The notes below the pieces were generated by a model that made no database searches, was not told the origin of the DNA, and was given only the letters and a program-made list of their open reading frames with translations. The position numbers and the translations under genes were made by a program. From Methanomicrobia archaeon (GTDB lineage: Archaea > Halobacteriota > Syntropharchaeia > Alkanophagales > Methanospirareceae), in assembly GCA_016928455.1 (NCBI GenBank), contig JAFGKP010000055.1, positions 1-16,229 of the forward strand: 16,229 nt of DNA, in the 5' to 3' direction. Positions 14,229-16,229 of the stretch are shown here, piece after piece (position 1 is the first letter of the stretch; every line of letters begins with the position of its first letter).

Positions 14229-14248
14229 ATAGAGCTATAGGGAAAGCT

Positions 14249-15277
14249 ATGGTTATGAAAGCGGAGAAGCGTAAAGTACAACTTACCGGCGGTTCTACCT
14301 ATACCATCTCACTTCCTATTAAATGGGCGCGGGAAGCGGCGGTCAAGCAGGGCGACGAACTCCTCCTCGTACAGCAGCGTGACAATTCGCTCCTCCTCAT
14401 GCCGGTGAAGGAGGGCGACGAGCGCGTGCTGTATGCCGAGCTCACCCTCTCGGAAAGTGAGCGGTTCGAGGACAATTTCAGATATCTCATCGCTCATTAC
14501 CTCGTGGGCTACGATGTCGTGAAGCTGCTCTCACCGGGCGGCTTCGAGGCTGAGGTGCGCAAACGGATCAAGGAAGAGGTTCGGAAGCGATTGATTGGCA
14601 TGGAGGTCGTGGGTGAATCCTCGAAAGAGCTCGTGCTCAAGAGTTTCTTGAAATATGAGGATTTCACGCTCCAGGATGCCATCCAGAGCATGTCCAAGAT
14701 CATCATCGCCATGCTCGAGGATGCGATCTCGGCGCTCGAGCTGGGCGATAAGAACCGGGCACGGGATGTTATCGAGCGCGATGATGAGATAGACCGATTC
14801 TACTTGCTCATGGTGCGTCAGCTCAAAGCTACGGTCAGTGATCCGGAGCTCGCGAAGAAGATCGAGATGAGCGGACAACGGGACAGCCTCGGCTACCGGA
14901 TCGTGGTGAAGAATATGGAGCGGATGGGTGATCATGTTGAGCGGATTGCGAGGCATTCGCTGCTGATGAGTGCACCCGTAGGCGCCGAGCACATCAGGGA
15001 GATCGGAACGAGCACGAAACTGCTCTTCCTGAAAACCCTGGAATCGTTACGGAAACGTGACGTGAAGCTGGCGAATGAGGCGATCCGTGACGCGAATCAG
15101 CTGATCGACCAGGTGAATGGGATAAATGAGCGTATTCTGGCGGAAGAGGTGAGTGTGACCGATAAGATTCACGCATTTGCGATCATCGAGAGCCTGGGCA
15201 AGATCGCGAAGTATTGCGAAGATATCGCGGAGATAACGATCAATCTGGGCATTGAAGTTCCGGGAGAGGCGACCTGA
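14249..15277 (+). CDS. AbrB-PhoU domain regulator
   Basis: A 342-residue protein of the archaeal phosphate-uptake-regulator type. Residues 5-52 are a SpoVT/AbrB DNA-binding domain (RKVQLTGGSTYTISLPIKWAREAAVKQGDELLLV). From about residue 115 two all-helical PhoU repeats follow, with the metal-binding motifs VVKNMERMGDHVERIARHS in the first and IESLGKIAKYCEDIAEITINL in the second. It probably couples phosphate status to transcription; PhoU proteins usually restrain phosphate uptake. No pst transporter genes are in view. Start codons at 14249 and 14255 (Met3) are both possible; the first fits the leaderless prediction. It is divergent from the ARC ATPase with about 100 bases between, so the two could share control. 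Confidence 0.9.
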   Translation: MVMKAEKRKVQLTGGSTYTISLPIKWAREAAVKQGDELLLVQQRDNSLLLMPVKEGDERVLYAELTLSESERFEDNFRYLIAHYLVGYDVVKLLSPGGFEAEVRKRIKEEVRKRLIGMEVVGESSKELVLKSFLKYEDFTLQDAIQSMSKIIIAMLEDAISALELGDKNRARDVIERDDEIDRFYLLMVRQLKATVSDPELAKKIEMSGQRDSLGYRIVVKNMERMGDHVERIARHSLLMSAPVGAEHIREIGTSTKLLFLKTLESLRKRDVKLANEAIRDANQLIDQVNGINERILAEEVSVTDKIHAFAIIESLGKIAKYCEDIAEITINLGIEVPGEAT

Positions 15278-15317
15278 TAACGATCACGTCCTGTACGTAC
15301 CGCAGGATTGCTTGATT

Positions 15318-15326
15318 TGCTTTAAT
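15318..15326 (+). promoter_or_regulatory. Candidate TATA box for srp54
   Basis: TGCTTTAATG occurs about 70 bases before the ATG at 15390, in a gap of 112 bases. It predicts a leader of about 40 bases. The leader carries GTAAGTA-like repeats at 15332-15355 and a GGGAG ribosome binding site at 15379-15383. Confidence 0.4.
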
Positions 15327-15389
15327 GTGTTGTAAGTAGGTAAGTAAGTACGTAGAAGTTACACGTAACGTAAAAGACGGGAGTGGACG

Positions 15390-16229
15390 ATGCTTGGACG
15401 GTTGAGCAGCTCGCTGAAGGAGACAATCCAGAAGATCGCAAAGGCCAAGCGTATCGACAAGCAGACGGTTGATGAGCTCGTACGGGACATCCAGCGGGCT
15501 TTGATTCAGGCGGATGTGAAGATCGCGCTGGTGAAAGAGCTCTCGGATCGCATCCGAGAGCGGAGCTTGAGTGAGAAGCCGACCCTCAATCCACGTGAGC
15601 ACGTGATCAAGGTGGTTTATGAGGAATTGATCACCATTCTGGGTTCGGGTGTTGACGTGCCGCTGGGCTCCCAGAAGATTATGATGGTCGGGTTGCACGG
15701 CACAGGAAAGACCTCGTCGTGCGCGAAACTGGCACGGTATTTTCAGAAGAAGGGCTTGAAGCCCGCGGTCATCTGTGCCGACGTTTACCGCCCCGCAGCG
15801 TCCGACCAGCTTCGGCAATTGTGCGACTCGATCGGCGTGCCCTTTTATGATGGCGCCAATCTGCCACCCGGGAAGCGTGTGACGGATATCGTTACGGCAG
15901 GCATCAAAGCGTTCGAGAAGTACGATGTCAAGATCATCGATACCGCCGGTCGGCACGCGCTGGAAGCGGCTATGATCGAGGAGATAAAGGAGATCGGAGC
16001 GCTGATCAAGCCGGAACATCGCTTCCTCGTTCTGGATGCCGCCATTGGCCAGCAGGCGACAGTGCAGGCACGCGCGTTCGATGCCGCGGTGGGGATTACG
16101 GGCATCATCATAACGAAGATGGACGGCACGGCGAAGGGCGGTGGCGCGCTCTCCGCGGTCTCCGAAACGAACTCCGGGGTGGCTTTTATCGGTACCGGCG
16201 AGAAGGTGGACGATTTCGAGAAATTCGAG
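15390..16229 (+). CDS. srp54: Signal recognition particle SRP54, 3' part outside the window
   Basis: The first 280 codons of SRP54 (Ffh), the GTPase of the signal recognition particle that binds 7S RNA and signal peptides at the ribosome. The N domain helical bundle (MLGRLSSSLKETIQKIAKAK to about residue 85) precedes the G domain: G1 GLHGTGKTSSCAKLA, G2 DVYRPAASDQL, G3 DTAGRH, the insertion end LVLDAAIGQQA, G4 TKMDGTAKGGGALS and the closing FIGTGEKVDDFEKFE. G1 is somewhat unusual, having His and Thr where Gln and Ser are common, and Ser-Ser-Cys after GKT. The methionine-rich M domain lies beyond the window edge. The frame stays open to the last base. The start at 15390 has GGGAG 6 bases before it. 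Confidence 0.95.
   Translation, partial: MLGRLSSSLKETIQKIAKAKRIDKQTVDELVRDIQRALIQADVKIALVKELSDRIRERSLSEKPTLNPREHVIKVVYEELITILGSGVDVPLGSQKIMMVGLHGTGKTSSCAKLARYFQKKGLKPAVICADVYRPAASDQLRQLCDSIGVPFYDGANLPPGKRVTDIVTAGIKAFEKYDVKIIDTAGRHALEAAMIEEIKEIGALIKPEHRFLVLDAAIGQQATVQARAFDAAVGITGIIITKMDGTAKGGGALSAVSETNSGVAFIGTGEKVDDFEKFE

Noticed and set aside
14150..14281. Longer start of the ATPase at 14281, adding 44 residues
   Set aside because: The added residues cover both promoter boxes and look non-coding; the coiled coil begins right after the ATG at 14149.
15240..16019. 259-residue minus-strand open frame
   Set aside because: It lies opposite the clearly recognisable srp54 gene and shows no domain.

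Overview
The window reads as archaeal DNA, probably from a euryarchaeon of methanogen or ANME type. The evidence is an ADH-synthase gene of the archaeal aromatic pathway, an AbrB-PhoU regulator, an archaeal-style SRP54, a CxxC-x17-CxxC miniprotein of a family I recall from Methanosarcina, and A/T-rich box A (TATA) elements about 25-30 bases before likely transcript starts. The lineage below that level is an inference. There are no tRNA or rRNA genes, no insertion sequences and no CRISPR array. Genes are tightly packed and no stretch over 300 bases lacks one.

Left part (1-5253): ADH synthase, an HTH-phosphoribosyltransferase-like regulator and a MATE exporter run on the plus strand. They converge on a minus-strand pair, histidyl-tRNA synthetase followed by a NifU/IscU-like protein that has lost all three cluster-binding cysteines. 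A 60-residue zinc-binding protein with a strong promoter, ribosome binding site and terminator follows. Middle (5435-8649): a compact plus-strand cluster of a HisA-like barrel protein, a fusion of O6-alkylguanine transferase with a Mut7-C nuclease domain, and endonuclease V, then a separately promoted multi-pass membrane protein.

Right-centre (14149 down to 8746, minus strand) is the most striking part. Four consecutive genes look like a complete pupylation system: an ARC/Mpa-type AAA ATPase, a PafA-like ligase, a Dop-like depupylase, and an 87-residue charged protein ending in Ser-Gly-Glu that has the properties of the modifier Pup. The first three are in close tandem. The Pup candidate has its own TATA box and an unusually strong Shine-Dalgarno sequence, as expected for a protein needed in large amounts. 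The PafA-like protein carries Cys76 where the catalytic Asp of PafA should be, while the Dop-like protein keeps its Asp. The ATPase ends in Gly-Met-His-Phe instead of Gly-Gln-Tyr-Leu. No 20S proteasome subunit is encoded in the window. I know of no described pupylation system in an archaeon.

Right end (14249-16229): divergent from the ATPase, an AbrB-PhoU regulator and then the 5' two-thirds of srp54, cut by the window edge. In the proposed system the ligase-like protein would join the C-terminal Glu of the small protein to target lysines, the ATPase would recognise the tag by its N-terminal coiled coil and unfold the target, and the Dop-like enzyme would recycle the tag. Everything about activity is inferred from sequence alone.
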